From assembly GCF_018860545.1 (NCBI RefSeq), contig NZ_JAHKPN010000003.1:19347-83346 (forward strand): a stretch of 64,000 bases of DNA, given 5' to 3'. This DNA comes from Winogradskyella psychrotolerans (GTDB lineage Bacteria; Bacteroidota; Bacteroidia; Flavobacteriales; Flavobacteriaceae). This document shows positions 46,217 to 57,056 of this stretch, piece by piece. Under the pieces are notes generated by a model. It made no database searches, was not told the DNA's origin, and saw only the letters and a program-made list of their open reading frames with translations. Both the position numbers and the translations under genes were made by a program. Numbering within the stretch: position 1 is the stretch's first letter; every line of letters starts with the position of its first letter.

Positions 46217-46224
46217 TATATTTG
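46217..46224 (+). promoter_or_regulatory. -7 box before maeB
   Basis: TATATTTG (TANNTTTG), 48 bp before the maeB ATG. No clear -33 TTTG at the usual spacing. Confidence 0.4.
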
Positions 46225-46272
46225 TAGCTTATATTAAATGCATTTTTGTTTAATATGTAACCCATTCAAATT

Positions 46273-48549
46273 ATGAGCAAACAAAGCAAACGTTTAGAAG
46301 CCCTAGTATATCACGCTAAACCAACTCCTGGTAAAATTAAAGTGGTGCCAACTAAAAAGTATGCATCGCAACGCGATTTATCATTAGCGTATTCTCCAGG
46401 TGTTGCTGAGCCTTGTTTAGAGATTGCTAAAGATGTAGAAAATGTATATAAATATACGGCTAAAGGGAATCTGGTAGCTGTAATTTCTAACGGAACTGCT
46501 GTTTTAGGTTTAGGTAATATTGGTCCAGAAGCTTCTAAACCCGTAATGGAAGGGAAAGGATTACTTTTTAAAATATTTGCAGATATTGATGTGTTTGATA
46601 TTGAAGTTGATACCGAAGATATCGAAGCTTTTATCGCAACGGTGAAACATATAGCACCAACATTTGGAGGGATTAACTTAGAAGATATAAAAGCACCTGA
46701 AGCTTTTGAAATAGAACGTCGTTTAAAGGAAGAATTGGATATTCCTGTGATGCATGACGATCAGCATGGCACAGCAATAATATCGGCAGCGGCATTAATT
46801 AACGCCTTAGAAATAGCAGAAAAGAAAATTGGAGATGTTAAAATAGTCGTTAGTGGAGCTGGAGCAGCTGCTATTTCTTGTACAAGATTATATCAAGCCT
46901 GTGGTGCGAGTCGTGAAAACATTGTAATGTTAGATAGTAAAGGTGTGATAAGAGCTGACAGAGATAATTTAACATCTCAAAAAGCTGAGTTTGCCACCGA
47001 TCGTAAGATAAATACTCTAAGTGAAGCTATGGAGAATGCGGACGTATTTATAGGCTTATCGCAACCTGATATTGTCACTCCAGAAATGCTGTTATCTATG
47101 TCAGCAAATCCTATTGTATTTGCAATGGCCAATCCGGTTCCAGAGATTAATTACCAACTCGCTATAGATACTAGAGATGATATAATCATGGCAACGGGTC
47201 GTAGTGATCATCCTAATCAAGTGAATAATGTGCTTGGTTTTCCTTTTATTTTTAGAGGAGCTTTAGATGTACGCGCCACAAAAATTAACGAAGCCATGAA
47301 AATGGCAGCAGTTAAGGCATTGTCTGATTTAGCTAAAGAATCTGTTCCAGAACAGGTGAATATCGCGTATGCCGAAACACGTTTGACCTTTGGTAGAGAT
47401 TATATTATTCCAAAACCTTTTGATCCAAGACTTATTGCTGAAGTGCCTCCGGCCGTAGCAAAAGCAGCCATGGAGAGTGGTGTCGCTAAAGAACCAATTG
47501 AGGATTGGGATCGTTATAAAAACTCATTATTAGAACGTTTAGGGTCCGACAATAAGTTAGTTCGTATGCTATTGGGTAGAGCTAAAACAAATCCTAAACG
47601 CGTTGTCTTTGCAGAAGCAGATCAGCTAGATGTTTTAAAAGCAGCTCAAATAGCTTATGAAGAAGGCATTGCACATCCTATTCTTTTAGGTCGAAAGGAC
47701 GCTATTTTATCATTAATGGCAGAGATTGAATTTATTGCGGATGTGCCTATTATAGATCCAAAATCAGATGATGAAACTGAGCGTAAAAACCGTTATGCAA
47801 AAGCGTATTGGGAGAAGCGTAAACGTCAAGGTGTGACAATTTATTCTTCACAGAAAAAAATGCGTGAGCGGAACTATTTCGCAGCAATGATGGTAAATGT
47901 GGGAGATGCTGATGCGCTTGTTACAGGTTATTCTCGTAATTATCCATCGGTTGTTAGGCCTATGTTAGAACTCATTGGAATGGCAGATGGCGTGGCGAGA
48001 GTCGCAACAACCAATGTTATGATGACACAACGAGGGCCAATGTTTTTGAGTGATACTTCAATAAATATTGATCCTTCGGCTAAAGATTTGGCTAAAATTG
48101 CTAGAATGACATCGCGTGTGTCAAAAATGTTTGGAATAGAATCCGTAACGGCTATGATTTCATATTCTAACTTTGGGTCTTCAGAAAATCCAAGAGCCGA
48201 AAAAGTAAGAGAAGCTGTAGAATATTTACATAAAGCCTATCCAGAAATGGTGGTGGATGGTGAATTACAAACAGACTTTGCACTTAACGCAAAAATGCTT
48301 CAAGATATTTTTCCGTTTTCAAAGTTAGCAGGTCGAAAAGTAAACACGCTTATATTTCCAAATTTAGATGCAGCAAATATTACTTATAAATTGCTTAAAG
48401 AGCTAAATCAAGCAGAGTCCATTGGGCCAATTATGATGGGAATGCGCAAGCCTGTTCATATTTTACAATTGGGTGCTAGCGTGGATGAAATTGTAAACAT
48501 GGCGGCAATTGCAGTAATTGATGCGCAAGAACGAGAGAAAAGAAAATAG
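46273..48549 (+). CDS. maeB: NADP-dependent malic enzyme fused to a phosphotransacetylase-like domain
   Basis: 758 residues. Residues 1-420 are the malic enzyme, with the conserved SLAYSPGVAEPC, DDQHGTA and NAD(P)-binding VVSGAGAAAISC, plus AMANPVPEI. Residues about 430-758 are a PTA_PTB domain (RVVFAEADQLDVLKAAQIA, ATTNVMMTQRGPMFLSDTSIN) that usually has a regulatory role in MaeB. It oxidatively decarboxylates malate to pyruvate with NADPH production. Length matches E. coli MaeB (759). Confidence 0.95.
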   Translation: MSKQSKRLEALVYHAKPTPGKIKVVPTKKYASQRDLSLAYSPGVAEPCLEIAKDVENVYKYTAKGNLVAVISNGTAVLGLGNIGPEASKPVMEGKGLLFKIFADIDVFDIEVDTEDIEAFIATVKHIAPTFGGINLEDIKAPEAFEIERRLKEELDIPVMHDDQHGTAIISAAALINALEIAEKKIGDVKIVVSGAGAAAISCTRLYQACGASRENIVMLDSKGVIRADRDNLTSQKAEFATDRKINTLSEAMENADVFIGLSQPDIVTPEMLLSMSANPIVFAMANPVPEINYQLAIDTRDDIIMATGRSDHPNQVNNVLGFPFIFRGALDVRATKINEAMKMAAVKALSDLAKESVPEQVNIAYAETRLTFGRDYIIPKPFDPRLIAEVPPAVAKAAMESGVAKEPIEDWDRYKNSLLERLGSDNKLVRMLLGRAKTNPKRVVFAEADQLDVLKAAQIAYEEGIAHPILLGRKDAILSLMAEIEFIADVPIIDPKSDDETERKNRYAKAYWEKRKRQGVTIYSSQKKMRERNYFAAMMVNVGDADALVTGYSRNYPSVVRPMLELIGMADGVARVATTNVMMTQRGPMFLSDTSINIDPSAKDLAKIARMTSRVSKMFGIESVTAMISYSNFGSSENPRAEKVREAVEYLHKAYPEMVVDGELQTDFALNAKMLQDIFPFSKLAGRKVNTLIFPNLDAANITYKLLKELNQAESIGPIMMGMRKPVHILQLGASVDEIVNMAAIAVIDAQEREKRK

Positions 48550-48673
48550 TTCAGCATTTCAATTTTAGGTTGATGATAGAGATTTTATAAAGCCTAAATT
48601 CTAGAATTTAGTTGATAATGAGATCTAGGAGTCATACTGTCCCTCTATGTGTGCTAATGAAAATAATTTTATT

Positions 48674-48681
48674 ACATTTGG
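48674..48681 (+). promoter_or_regulatory. -7 box before ruvA-sprA
   Basis: TACATTTG (TANNTTTG), 21 bp before the ruvA ATG. No -33 element is obvious. It is the most likely start of the ruvA-sprA transcript. Confidence 0.4.
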
Positions 48682-48702
48682 TTTTTTAACTTTTCGTTAT
48701 AA

Positions 48703-49284
48703 ATGATTACACATATAGAGGGTAAACTTGTAGAAAAAAATCCGACAGACGTTGTTATAGATTGCAATGGTGTCGGCTATTTTATTAATATATCATTGCA
48801 TACGTATTCTCAAATTCCAGATAAAGAACATTTGAGACTCTATACGTATCTTCAAGTGCGTGAAGACTCACATAGTTTATATGGGTTTTCGTCCAATGTG
48901 GAACGCGAAATCTTTAAACTATTAATTTCTGTAAGTGGCATAGGTACTAATACAGCACGTACCATGTTGTCTTCTCTATCACCAGACCAAGTTAAAGAAG
49001 GTATCGGAAGCGGAGATGTGGCTTTAATTCAGAGTGTAAAAGGTATCGGGCTTAAAACGGCTCAACGTGTTATTCTAGATTTAAAGGATAAAGTGTTAAA
49101 AGTCTATGGACTAGATGAACTTTCTTCAATACCAAACAATACACACAAAGAAGAAGCGTTATCTGCTTTAGATGTTTTAGGATTTAATAAAAAACAATCT
49201 GAAAAAGTTGTCGATAAAATTTTACAAGCCCAACCAGATGCCCAAGTGGAGCAAATTATTAAGGAAGCTCTAAAAAACTTATAA
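48703..49284 (+). CDS. ruvA: Holliday junction-binding protein RuvA
   Basis: 193 residues. N-terminal OB fold (1-63, MITHIEGKLVEKNPTDVVID) is followed by tandem helix-hairpin-helix motifs (SVSGIGTNTARTML, SVKGIGLKTAQRVI) and the C-terminal RuvB-binding domain (EEALSALDVLGFNKKQSEK). It tetramerises on four-way junctions and loads RuvB. The stop overlaps the sprA ATG by one base, so DNA repair and secretion genes share a transcript, as is usual in gliding flavobacteria. Confidence 0.96.
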   Translation: MITHIEGKLVEKNPTDVVIDCNGVGYFINISLHTYSQIPDKEHLRLYTYLQVREDSHSLYGFSSNVEREIFKLLISVSGIGTNTARTMLSSLSPDQVKEGIGSGDVALIQSVKGIGLKTAQRVILDLKDKVLKVYGLDELSSIPNNTHKEEALSALDVLGFNKKQSEKVVDKILQAQPDAQVEQIIKEALKNL

Positions 49285-52200
49285 TGCAATTGAATAGACC
49301 TCTACATAAGCAAAACTTATCCTATAGATATTTATGCATATTAGCGTTAACCATGCTAATTGGGAATACAGTTTTCGCTCAAGAAACAGAAACAGAACAA
49401 GATTCTACGAAGACCACTTTTGCATTTGGAAAATTGAACATGCCAAATCCAAATAGTATTGTATCAAAATATACTTACGATCCTATTTTAGACCGCTACG
49501 TCTATTCTGAGAAAATTGGAAATTTCAATATTAATTATCCTTTAATTTTAACTCCAGAAGAATTTCAAAAACTGGTATTGGAAGAAAAATTAAAAGATTA
49601 TTACAAGAAAATGGCTGATGCCAAGGCCGGACAAAAAGAGGGGTCTGAAGAAGATCAGAAAAATTTACTACCAGAGTTTTATGTGAATTCAGGTTTATTT
49701 GAAACTATATTTGGTGGCAATACTATAAATGTTATACCACAAGGTTCGGTTGAAGTCGATTTAGGAGTTTTATTTTCAAAACAAGATAACCCTTCGCTTT
49801 CTCCACAAAACAGAACAAATTTCACATTTGATTTTGATCAGAGAATTAGTTTAAGCTTATTAGGTAAGGTAGGTACGCGACTTCAAGTAACGGCAAATTA
49901 TGATACGGAAGCCACGTTCGATTTTCAGCAGGTTGTTAAGTTAGAATATACTCCAACCGAAGATGATATTATCCAGAAAATTGAAGTAGGTAATGTGAGT
50001 ATGCCACTAAATAGCTCATTGATTACAGGCGCACAAAGTCTTTTTGGTGTAAAAACAGAATTACAATTCGGAAAAACAAGGGTTACAGCAGTATTTTCAG
50101 AACAACAATCGCAATCAACATCAGTTGTAGCAGAAGGCGGAGGAACTGTTGAAGAATTTGAGTTTTATGCCCAAGATTATGACGAAAATAGGCACTTCTT
50201 TTTAGCACAGTATTTTCAAGAAACCTATGATAAGGCCTTACTACAATATCCATTTATTGATAACCAAGGGTTGCAAATCACTAGGGCAGAAGTATGGGTA
50301 ACAAATAGAACGAATGAAACCGATAATGTTAGAAATATTGTGGCATTTCAAGATTTAGGGGAGTCTACTGCTGATAACATCGGATTGGACCCTATCCCAG
50401 CTGGTTTTATTAATAACATAGGAGCAAAACCAAATAATGAAAATAATGATTTTGACCCTACTAATATTGGCGGAGCGGGTTCTTTATTAACAGAATCAGT
50501 GAGAAACATTACAAACATTCAAGGTGGTGTTAATGTCAGTATTCAAGAAGGTTTTGATTATGGAAAACTAGAATCGGCGAGTAAATTAGTTGAAGGACAA
50601 GATTACGTTTTAAATGCTGATTTAGGTTATATCTCTCTTAGTCAACGTTTGTTAAATGATGAAGTTTTAGCTGTAGCATTTCAATATACATTAGGTGGAC
50701 AAGTATTTCAGGTCGGTGAATTTGCTAATGATGGAGTAGAAGCTACAACAGTTGACGATACTTCAGGAACTGATGTGGTAACTAATCAAAGTTTAGTCGT
50801 TAAAATGTTGAAAAGTGCTGTCACCTCTGTAGATCAGCCTATTTGGAATTTAATGATGAAGAATATTTATGATACTGGTGCTTACCAACTGGATCAAGAA
50901 GATTTTACATTAAATATATTTTATACTGAATCTTCGGCCTTAAACTATATTACGCCTGTAACGGTTGGTGGAGTTGAAGTTGAATTTCCCACATTTGATA
51001 ATAATACACCCAACGTTACTAGTGATGATTCTGAAATTAGTGAAACCCCTTTAATACGACTTTTTCATTTAGATAAGTTAAATTATAATGGAGATGCTCA
51101 AACACAAGGAGATGGTTTCTTTGATTATGTAGAAGGCGTTACGGTCTTGTCGCAAAACGGAAAAATTATTTTTACAAAATCTGAACCTTTCGGACGTTAT
51201 TTATTTGATATTTTAGATAATGACGGTAACTCAAATAATAACGACACAGATTATGAGGACATAACAGACACTCAAGCGGGTTTTAACGAAAATCAGAAAA
51301 AATATGTGTACGACATACTTTATAAATCCACAAAAACAGCCGCTTTAGATGAAGCAGAGAAAAATAAGTTTCAAATAAAAGGACGTTATACGAGTAGTGG
51401 AAGTGATAGTGGAATTTCAATAGGAGCTTTTAATGTGCCTAGAGGTTCTGTTACTGTAACAGCGGGTGGACGAACACTTGTAGAAGGAGTAGATTACACA
51501 GTGAATTATCAATTAGGACGTGTAGAAATTTTAGACGAAGCTTTAAAAGCATCAAACACTCCAATAAATATTTCTGTAGAGAATAATGCCGTTTTTGGTC
51601 AACAAACAAAACGATTTACAGGGGTTAATGTAGAACATCAATTCAATGATAATTTTGTTTTAGGCGCAACGCTATTAAACCTAAATGAACGCCCAATCAC
51701 TCAAAAAGCGAATTATAGCTCTGAACCTATAAATAATACCATTTTTGGGTTTAACGGGAATTACTCAACAGAAGTTCCGTTTTTAACAAGAATGGTTAAT
51801 AAATTACCAAATATAGATACGGATGTACCCTCTAGCCTTTCTTTAAGAGGTGAGTTTGCTTACTTATTACCAGGTGCGTCAAGTGGTGCTGATTTTGATG
51901 ATGAAGCTACAGCATATATTGACGATTTTGAAGGAACACAAGGGACTATTGATTTATTAAGTCCTACATCGTGGACACTATCTAGTCGTCCATTAAATTT
52001 ACCAAGTAATATTCCAGGTAACGACGCTAATGGAATTGAAAATGGTTATGGTAGAGCTCTTTTAAATTGGTATACTATCGATCCTATTTTTTATAGTACA
52101 CAACGCCCAGATGGAATATCAGATGATGATGTTTCTGATTTATATACACGTCGTGTGTTTATAGAAGAGATTTTCGATCAAGATATCGTTCAGGGACAAA

Positions 52201-55200
52201 CCACGGTAATAAATACGTTAGATTTAGCATATTATCCAACAGAACGTGGTCCTTATAATTTTGATCCTGCTGCAGCTAATGATACACCATTAACTCCAAC
52301 TAATAGTTGGGGTGGGATTACAAGACAAATTACGTCTACAGATTTTGAGCAAGCCAACGTAGAATATATTGAATTTTGGGTTCAAGATCCTTTTTTAGAT
52401 AATCCATCAAACCCTGGAGGTAAATTATATATCAACCTTGGTAATATCTCAGAAGATGTTTTAAAAGATGGTAAAAAACAATATGAAAATGGTTTACCAG
52501 AAGATGGTGATGTTTCAGTTTTAGGACGAACTGAATTTGGAAGTGTAGTGCCACAAAATCAATCTTTAGTTTATACGTTTGGAACCACAGGTACAGAACG
52601 TACCAATCAGGATGTAGGGTTTGATGGTTTTGATGACGCAGAAGAGATAGCAGAATTTGGAGCAGAATTTGGAGCAGATCCATCCAACGATAACTACGTA
52701 TATTATTTAAATACTGACGGTGATATTTATAACAGATATAAAAGATACAACAGTACAGAAGGGAATTCCCCAGAAACTTTTACCGATACCAATAGAGGCT
52801 CAACAACAGTGCCAGATGTTGAAGATATCAATAGAGATAATACGATGAATACGATAAATAGTTACTATCAATATGAGGTTGATATTAACAGCTCATCGTT
52901 AAACTTAAATAACCCAATAATTAATGATTTTAAAGAAGCTTCTGTAACTTTAGAAAATGGGGATACAAGAGACGTGGTTTGGTATCAATTTAGAATACCT
53001 ATTGGAGAAAGTGATATTCGTGAAGCGGTAGGAGGTATTTCAGATATACGCTCTATCCGTTTTGCTCGTTTATTTGTGTCAGATTTTAGTGAGAATACAG
53101 TATTGCGTTTCGCGACTTTAGATTTAGTAAGAAGTGACTGGAGAAAATATTCATTGGATTTAGATAATGACACTAATAATGATAGTCCTAATGTTGAGTT
53201 TAATGTTGGTGTGGTTGGAGTTCAAAGTAATGCTAGTTATCAGCTGCCACCTGGTGTAGAACAAGAGGAACTTAATAATAATAACACCATTATAAGTCAA
53301 AACGAACAATCATTAGTCCTTCAAGCATGCGATTTAAGTCCTACAGATTCTAAAGGTGTCTATAAAAATATTGATATTGACATGCGTCAATATAAAAAGC
53401 TTCGAATGTTTATTCACGCTGAAGCACAAACAGGTAGCCTTTTAGAGCCTGGAGAAATGGTAGGTTTTATTAGAATGGGTAATGATTTTACTGAAAATTA
53501 CTATCAAATAGAAGTCCCATTACTACCATCTAGTGATGCAGAAGGCAGCTTAAGAGAGCAAGCTTGGCCAGAACAAAATGAAATTGAAATGCCACTAGAG
53601 TATTTACAAAAGATTAAAGCACTTGGTATTTCTGCAGGAACTTTATCTAATGAAGATGCTACATTTTACAATGTTATTGATGGTGAACTTGATGAGACAG
53701 CGCTATCCTCTGGTAATGTATTTTATGATGATATTGAAGGTACTCAAAGTCAACAACGTATCGCAATTAAAGGGAATCCTAATTTTGGAGATATTAGAGT
53801 TTTAATGGTTGGTGTAAAAAATAGTGGGATTACAGCAATGAATTCGTGTGCTGAAGTATGGTTCAATGAGTTGCGTATGTCTGATATGGATAACGAAGGA
53901 GGTTGGGCCGCGGTTCTAAGTATGGACACTAAAATAGCAGACTTTGCAAGTATTAGTGCAACAGGTAGTCGTAGCACTATAGGTTTTGGAAGTATTGATC
54001 AAGGTCCAAGCGAACGAAGTTTAGAAGATGTCGTACAATACGATGTGGTTACAAATGTTCAATTAGGACAGTTATTACCAAAAAAATGGGGTGTTCAGCT
54101 TCCATTTAACTACGCTCAGAGTGAAGAACTAGTTACTCCAAAGTACGATCAATATTATAACGACCTTACTTTAGCGTCTAGAATAGAGGCTGCTACTTCC
54201 AGTGAAGAGGAAGATCGCATTCGTGAACAATCTGAAGATTACACCAAACGTCAAAGCATAAACTTTATAGGGGTGAGAAAACAGAAAATGGGTGATGGTA
54301 AAAAGCACATTTATGACGTGGAAAACCTAACTTTAAATTTTTCTGATAACAAAGTTGAACATCGTGATTTTGAAATTGAGAGTTCTTTAAATCAAACGGT
54401 TAGAGCAGGAGCTAACTATAGCTATGCTTTTGAGCCATTAAAATACGAGCCTTTTAAAAAGAATGATTCGTTATTTACTGGTAAAAACTGGAAAATATTG
54501 AAGGATTTTAATCTCAATTTATTGCCATCTAATATTTCTGTAAATACAGATATTAATAGACAATTTACTAAGCAGAAGTTTAGAGAGGTAGACTTAACAG
54601 AAGATAATATAGGACTTGAAGAATTGTTTAGAAGAAATTACACCTTCGATTTTCAATATGCTATAAATTATAATCTTACAGATGCGTTGAGCGTCAATTT
54701 CTCAGCTGCAAATACAAATATTGTACGTAATTATTTTATAGATAACCAATTAGATGGATTACAAGATCCTGAATTAGATGTTTGGGATGGTTTCTTTGAT
54801 TTTGGGGATCCTAATTACCAAACACAACAGATACAAGTGAATTATGAGCTGCCAATATATAAAATCCCTGTTTTAAGTTTTTTAAGGTCAACTTATGCGT
54901 ATAGTGGTGCTTTTCAATGGCAAAAAGGTTCAGATTTATACACCGATTTAGAAGTGCTAGATGAAGATACAGGTCTTTACGATACGGTGAATTTAGGAAA
55001 CTCTATTCAGAATTCTAATACACATAATTTCAACGCTTCTCTAAATATGGAAACTCTATATAAGAGCTTAGGGTTAGTTAAAAAAGGGCAGACCAAAAGT
55101 AAGGGAAGAACTAGAAGTACAGCTGTTAGACGAGGTACACTAAATGTAGAAGACAATAAAGAGATAGCAAAAGATGAAAATAAGCCTAGTTCAGGCGAAA

Positions 55201-56612
55201 AAGCATATAACACATTTATTAATGTGATTACCATGGTGAAGCGTATGCAATTTAATTACAACGAAAACAACGGAATCTATCTCCCAGGTTATTTACAAAC
55301 ACCAGGATTTATTGGAACATTAAAACCTACCGTTGGATTTACTTTTGGTAGTCAGAGCGATATCCGATCTTTGGCGGCGAGAAATGGCTGGTTAACCACT
55401 TATGAAGATTTTAATGATCAATATACAGACGTTACCAATAAATCTTTAGATTATTCTATCAACTTGGAGCCTTTGTCAGATTTAAAAATCGATTTGACAG
55501 GAAATAGAATATATGCTGAAACCATTACCGAGAGTTTCAATACAACGGATATTGATGGCGATGGTTTAAGTGATGTGTATAATGATTTAATTACTAATTC
55601 TTACGGAAACTATAGCATTTCAACAGCCTTAATTAAAACGGCATTTAGAAAGAGTGATGAAAATCAATCTGCTACTTTCAATGATTTTAGGGCTAACCGA
55701 TTAGTTATTGCCAATCGTTTAGCAAAAGACTTTTATGGGAATACACCATATGGTACTGATGACGAAGGTTATCCTGAAGGCTTCGGTAAAAATAGCCAAC
55801 GTGTATTACTGCCAGCATTTTTATCAGCATATCAAGGTACTGATCCAGAAAAAGTGAGTACTAATGCTTTTAGAGATATTCCAATTCCAAATTGGACTTT
55901 AAAATATACCGGTTTAATGAAATTGCCTTGGTTTAAGAAAACCTTTAAGCGTTTTTCTGTTCAGCATGGTTACCGTTCTAATTATACCATAAATCAATTT
56001 GTGACTAATTTAGATTATGACAATTCTATTGATAATTTGGTTGTTGATTCAGACTCAGGTATAGGATCTATAAATACTGAGAATCAAGATTCAAATGGAA
56101 ATTTAAAAAACAAAACACTATTTAGTAATATTAACTTAGAAGAGCAATTTAGTCCTTTAGTGCGCTTAGATTTCGAAATGAAAAATTCGTTTAAAGTATT
56201 AGCTGAAATTGCAACTGATAGAACCTTATCTTTAAGTTTTGATAATAATTTAATGACCGAAATTCAAGGAACAGAATATACACTTGGATTAGGATATCGC
56301 TTTAAGGATTTAAGAATTAGATCGCAGCTTGCAGGACCAAAGCAAATTATTGTAGCAGATTTAAACATGAGTTTAGATGTTACTGTGAGAGATAATAAAA
56401 CGATTATCCGCTATTTAGATTTGGAGAATAATCAAATTACCGCAGGTCAGACTATTTGGGGACTTAAATACAATGCAGATTATGCCTTTAGTAAAAACCT
56501 CACAGCAATCTTCTATTTTGATTATGCGTTCTCTGAATTTGCGATTTCTACGTCATTCCCACAAACCTCTATAAGCTCAGGAATTACGCTGCGTTATAAT
56601 TTTGGGAATTAA
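49284..56612 (+). CDS. sprA: Type 9 secretion system translocon / gliding protein SprA (Sov)
   Basis: 2,442 residues, normal for SprA. The signal segment (about 15-36, ending VFAQ) is followed by a long extracytoplasmic protein rich in beta strands. It has several repeated SprA/motility_SprA domain stretches and an aromatic C-terminus (GITLRYNFGN), as for outer-membrane barrels. SprA forms the 36-strand barrel channel of the T9SS through which cargo with sorting domains leaves the cell. It is needed for gliding. Secreted LRR proteins such as the one at 1-5555 are likely clients. Its ATG overlaps the ruvA stop, and gcvH follows at 60 bp. Confidence 0.96.
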   Translation: MQLNRPLHKQNLSYRYLCILALTMLIGNTVFAQETETEQDSTKTTFAFGKLNMPNPNSIVSKYTYDPILDRYVYSEKIGNFNINYPLILTPEEFQKLVLEEKLKDYYKKMADAKAGQKEGSEEDQKNLLPEFYVNSGLFETIFGGNTINVIPQGSVEVDLGVLFSKQDNPSLSPQNRTNFTFDFDQRISLSLLGKVGTRLQVTANYDTEATFDFQQVVKLEYTPTEDDIIQKIEVGNVSMPLNSSLITGAQSLFGVKTELQFGKTRVTAVFSEQQSQSTSVVAEGGGTVEEFEFYAQDYDENRHFFLAQYFQETYDKALLQYPFIDNQGLQITRAEVWVTNRTNETDNVRNIVAFQDLGESTADNIGLDPIPAGFINNIGAKPNNENNDFDPTNIGGAGSLLTESVRNITNIQGGVNVSIQEGFDYGKLESASKLVEGQDYVLNADLGYISLSQRLLNDEVLAVAFQYTLGGQVFQVGEFANDGVEATTVDDTSGTDVVTNQSLVVKMLKSAVTSVDQPIWNLMMKNIYDTGAYQLDQEDFTLNIFYTESSALNYITPVTVGGVEVEFPTFDNNTPNVTSDDSEISETPLIRLFHLDKLNYNGDAQTQGDGFFDYVEGVTVLSQNGKIIFTKSEPFGRYLFDILDNDGNSNNNDTDYEDITDTQAGFNENQKKYVYDILYKSTKTAALDEAEKNKFQIKGRYTSSGSDSGISIGAFNVPRGSVTVTAGGRTLVEGVDYTVNYQLGRVEILDEALKASNTPINISVENNAVFGQQTKRFTGVNVEHQFNDNFVLGATLLNLNERPITQKANYSSEPINNTIFGFNGNYSTEVPFLTRMVNKLPNIDTDVPSSLSLRGEFAYLLPGASSGADFDDEATAYIDDFEGTQGTIDLLSPTSWTLSSRPLNLPSNIPGNDANGIENGYGRALLNWYTIDPIFYSTQRPDGISDDDVSDLYTRRVFIEEIFDQDIVQGQTTVINTLDLAYYPTERGPYNFDPAAANDTPLTPTNSWGGITRQITSTDFEQANVEYIEFWVQDPFLDNPSNPGGKLYINLGNISEDVLKDGKKQYENGLPEDGDVSVLGRTEFGSVVPQNQSLVYTFGTTGTERTNQDVGFDGFDDAEEIAEFGAEFGADPSNDNYVYYLNTDGDIYNRYKRYNSTEGNSPETFTDTNRGSTTVPDVEDINRDNTMNTINSYYQYEVDINSSSLNLNNPIINDFKEASVTLENGDTRDVVWYQFRIPIGESDIREAVGGISDIRSIRFARLFVSDFSENTVLRFATLDLVRSDWRKYSLDLDNDTNNDSPNVEFNVGVVGVQSNASYQLPPGVEQEELNNNNTIISQNEQSLVLQACDLSPTDSKGVYKNIDIDMRQYKKLRMFIHAEAQTGSLLEPGEMVGFIRMGNDFTENYYQIEVPLLPSSDAEGSLREQAWPEQNEIEMPLEYLQKIKALGISAGTLSNEDATFYNVIDGELDETALSSGNVFYDDIEGTQSQQRIAIKGNPNFGDIRVLMVGVKNSGITAMNSCAEVWFNELRMSDMDNEGGWAAVLSMDTKIADFASISATGSRSTIGFGSIDQGPSERSLEDVVQYDVVTNVQLGQLLPKKWGVQLPFNYAQSEELVTPKYDQYYNDLTLASRIEAATSSEEEDRIREQSEDYTKRQSINFIGVRKQKMGDGKKHIYDVENLTLNFSDNKVEHRDFEIESSLNQTVRAGANYSYAFEPLKYEPFKKNDSLFTGKNWKILKDFNLNLLPSNISVNTDINRQFTKQKFREVDLTEDNIGLEELFRRNYTFDFQYAINYNLTDALSVNFSAANTNIVRNYFIDNQLDGLQDPELDVWDGFFDFGDPNYQTQQIQVNYELPIYKIPVLSFLRSTYAYSGAFQWQKGSDLYTDLEVLDEDTGLYDTVNLGNSIQNSNTHNFNASLNMETLYKSLGLVKKGQTKSKGRTRSTAVRRGTLNVEDNKEIAKDENKPSSGEKAYNTFINVITMVKRMQFNYNENNGIYLPGYLQTPGFIGTLKPTVGFTFGSQSDIRSLAARNGWLTTYEDFNDQYTDVTNKSLDYSINLEPLSDLKIDLTGNRIYAETITESFNTTDIDGDGLSDVYNDLITNSYGNYSISTALIKTAFRKSDENQSATFNDFRANRLVIANRLAKDFYGNTPYGTDDEGYPEGFGKNSQRVLLPAFLSAYQGTDPEKVSTNAFRDIPIPNWTLKYTGLMKLPWFKKTFKRFSVQHGYRSNYTINQFVTNLDYDNSIDNLVVDSDSGIGSINTENQDSNGNLKNKTLFSNINLEEQFSPLVRLDFEMKNSFKVLAEIATDRTLSLSFDNNLMTEIQGTEYTLGLGYRFKDLRIRSQLAGPKQIIVADLNMSLDVTVRDNKTIIRYLDLENNQITAGQTIWGLKYNADYAFSKNLTAIFYFDYAFSEFAISTSFPQTSISSGITLRYNFGN

Positions 56613-56613
56613 G

Positions 56614-56645
56614 TTTGAATTGAATCTATTAAAAAATTACATTTG
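56614..56645 (+). promoter_or_regulatory. Promoter of gcvH
   Basis: TTTG (56614-56617) and TACATTTG (56638-56645) are separated by 20 bp, fitting the Bacteroidota promoter. The ATG at 56672 is 26 bp beyond. It may drive gcvH and the VanZ-like gene. Confidence 0.65.
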
Positions 56646-56671
56646 CACAAAACAATTTATATCCTATTAAA

Positions 56672-57052
56672 ATGAATGCACCATCAGAATTAAAGTATAC
56701 TAAAGACCACGAGTGGGTAAAAATTGAAGGAGATACAGCTATCGTTGGAATTACAGATTTTGCTCAAGGAGAACTTGGAGATATTGTATATGTAGAAGTT
56801 GATACCTTAGATGAAACTTTAGATGCTGAAGACGTATTTGGTACGGTTGAAGCTGTTAAAACAGTTTCAGATTTAATTTTACCGCTATCTGGTGAAATCG
56901 TAGAATTCAACGACAATTTAGAAGACGAACCAGAAAAGGTGAATTCTGATCCTTATGGCGAAGGTTGGATGATTAAATTAAAGTTTTCAGACGCCTCTCA
57001 AATAGAAGGTTTATTATCTTCAGACGCTTATAAAGCACTTATCAGTGGTTAG
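56672..57052 (+). CDS. gcvH: Glycine cleavage system H protein
   Basis: 126 residues, one lipoyl-like domain. The lipoylation site is Lys63 in [13 protein letters not shown]. The C-terminus has the typical [16 protein letters not shown] stretch. GcvH shuttles the aminomethyl group between the P, T and L proteins of glycine cleavage. It sits between sprA and the VanZ-like gene, a neighbourhood that is conserved in flavobacteria and does not itself reflect glycine metabolism. Confidence 0.96.
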   Translation: MNAPSELKYTKDHEWVKIEGDTAIVGITDFAQGELGDIVYVEVDTLDETLDAEDVFGTVEAVKTVSDLILPLSGEIVEFNDNLEDEPEKVNSDPYGEGWMIKLKFSDASQIEGLLSSDAYKALISG

Positions 57053-57056
57053 AAAA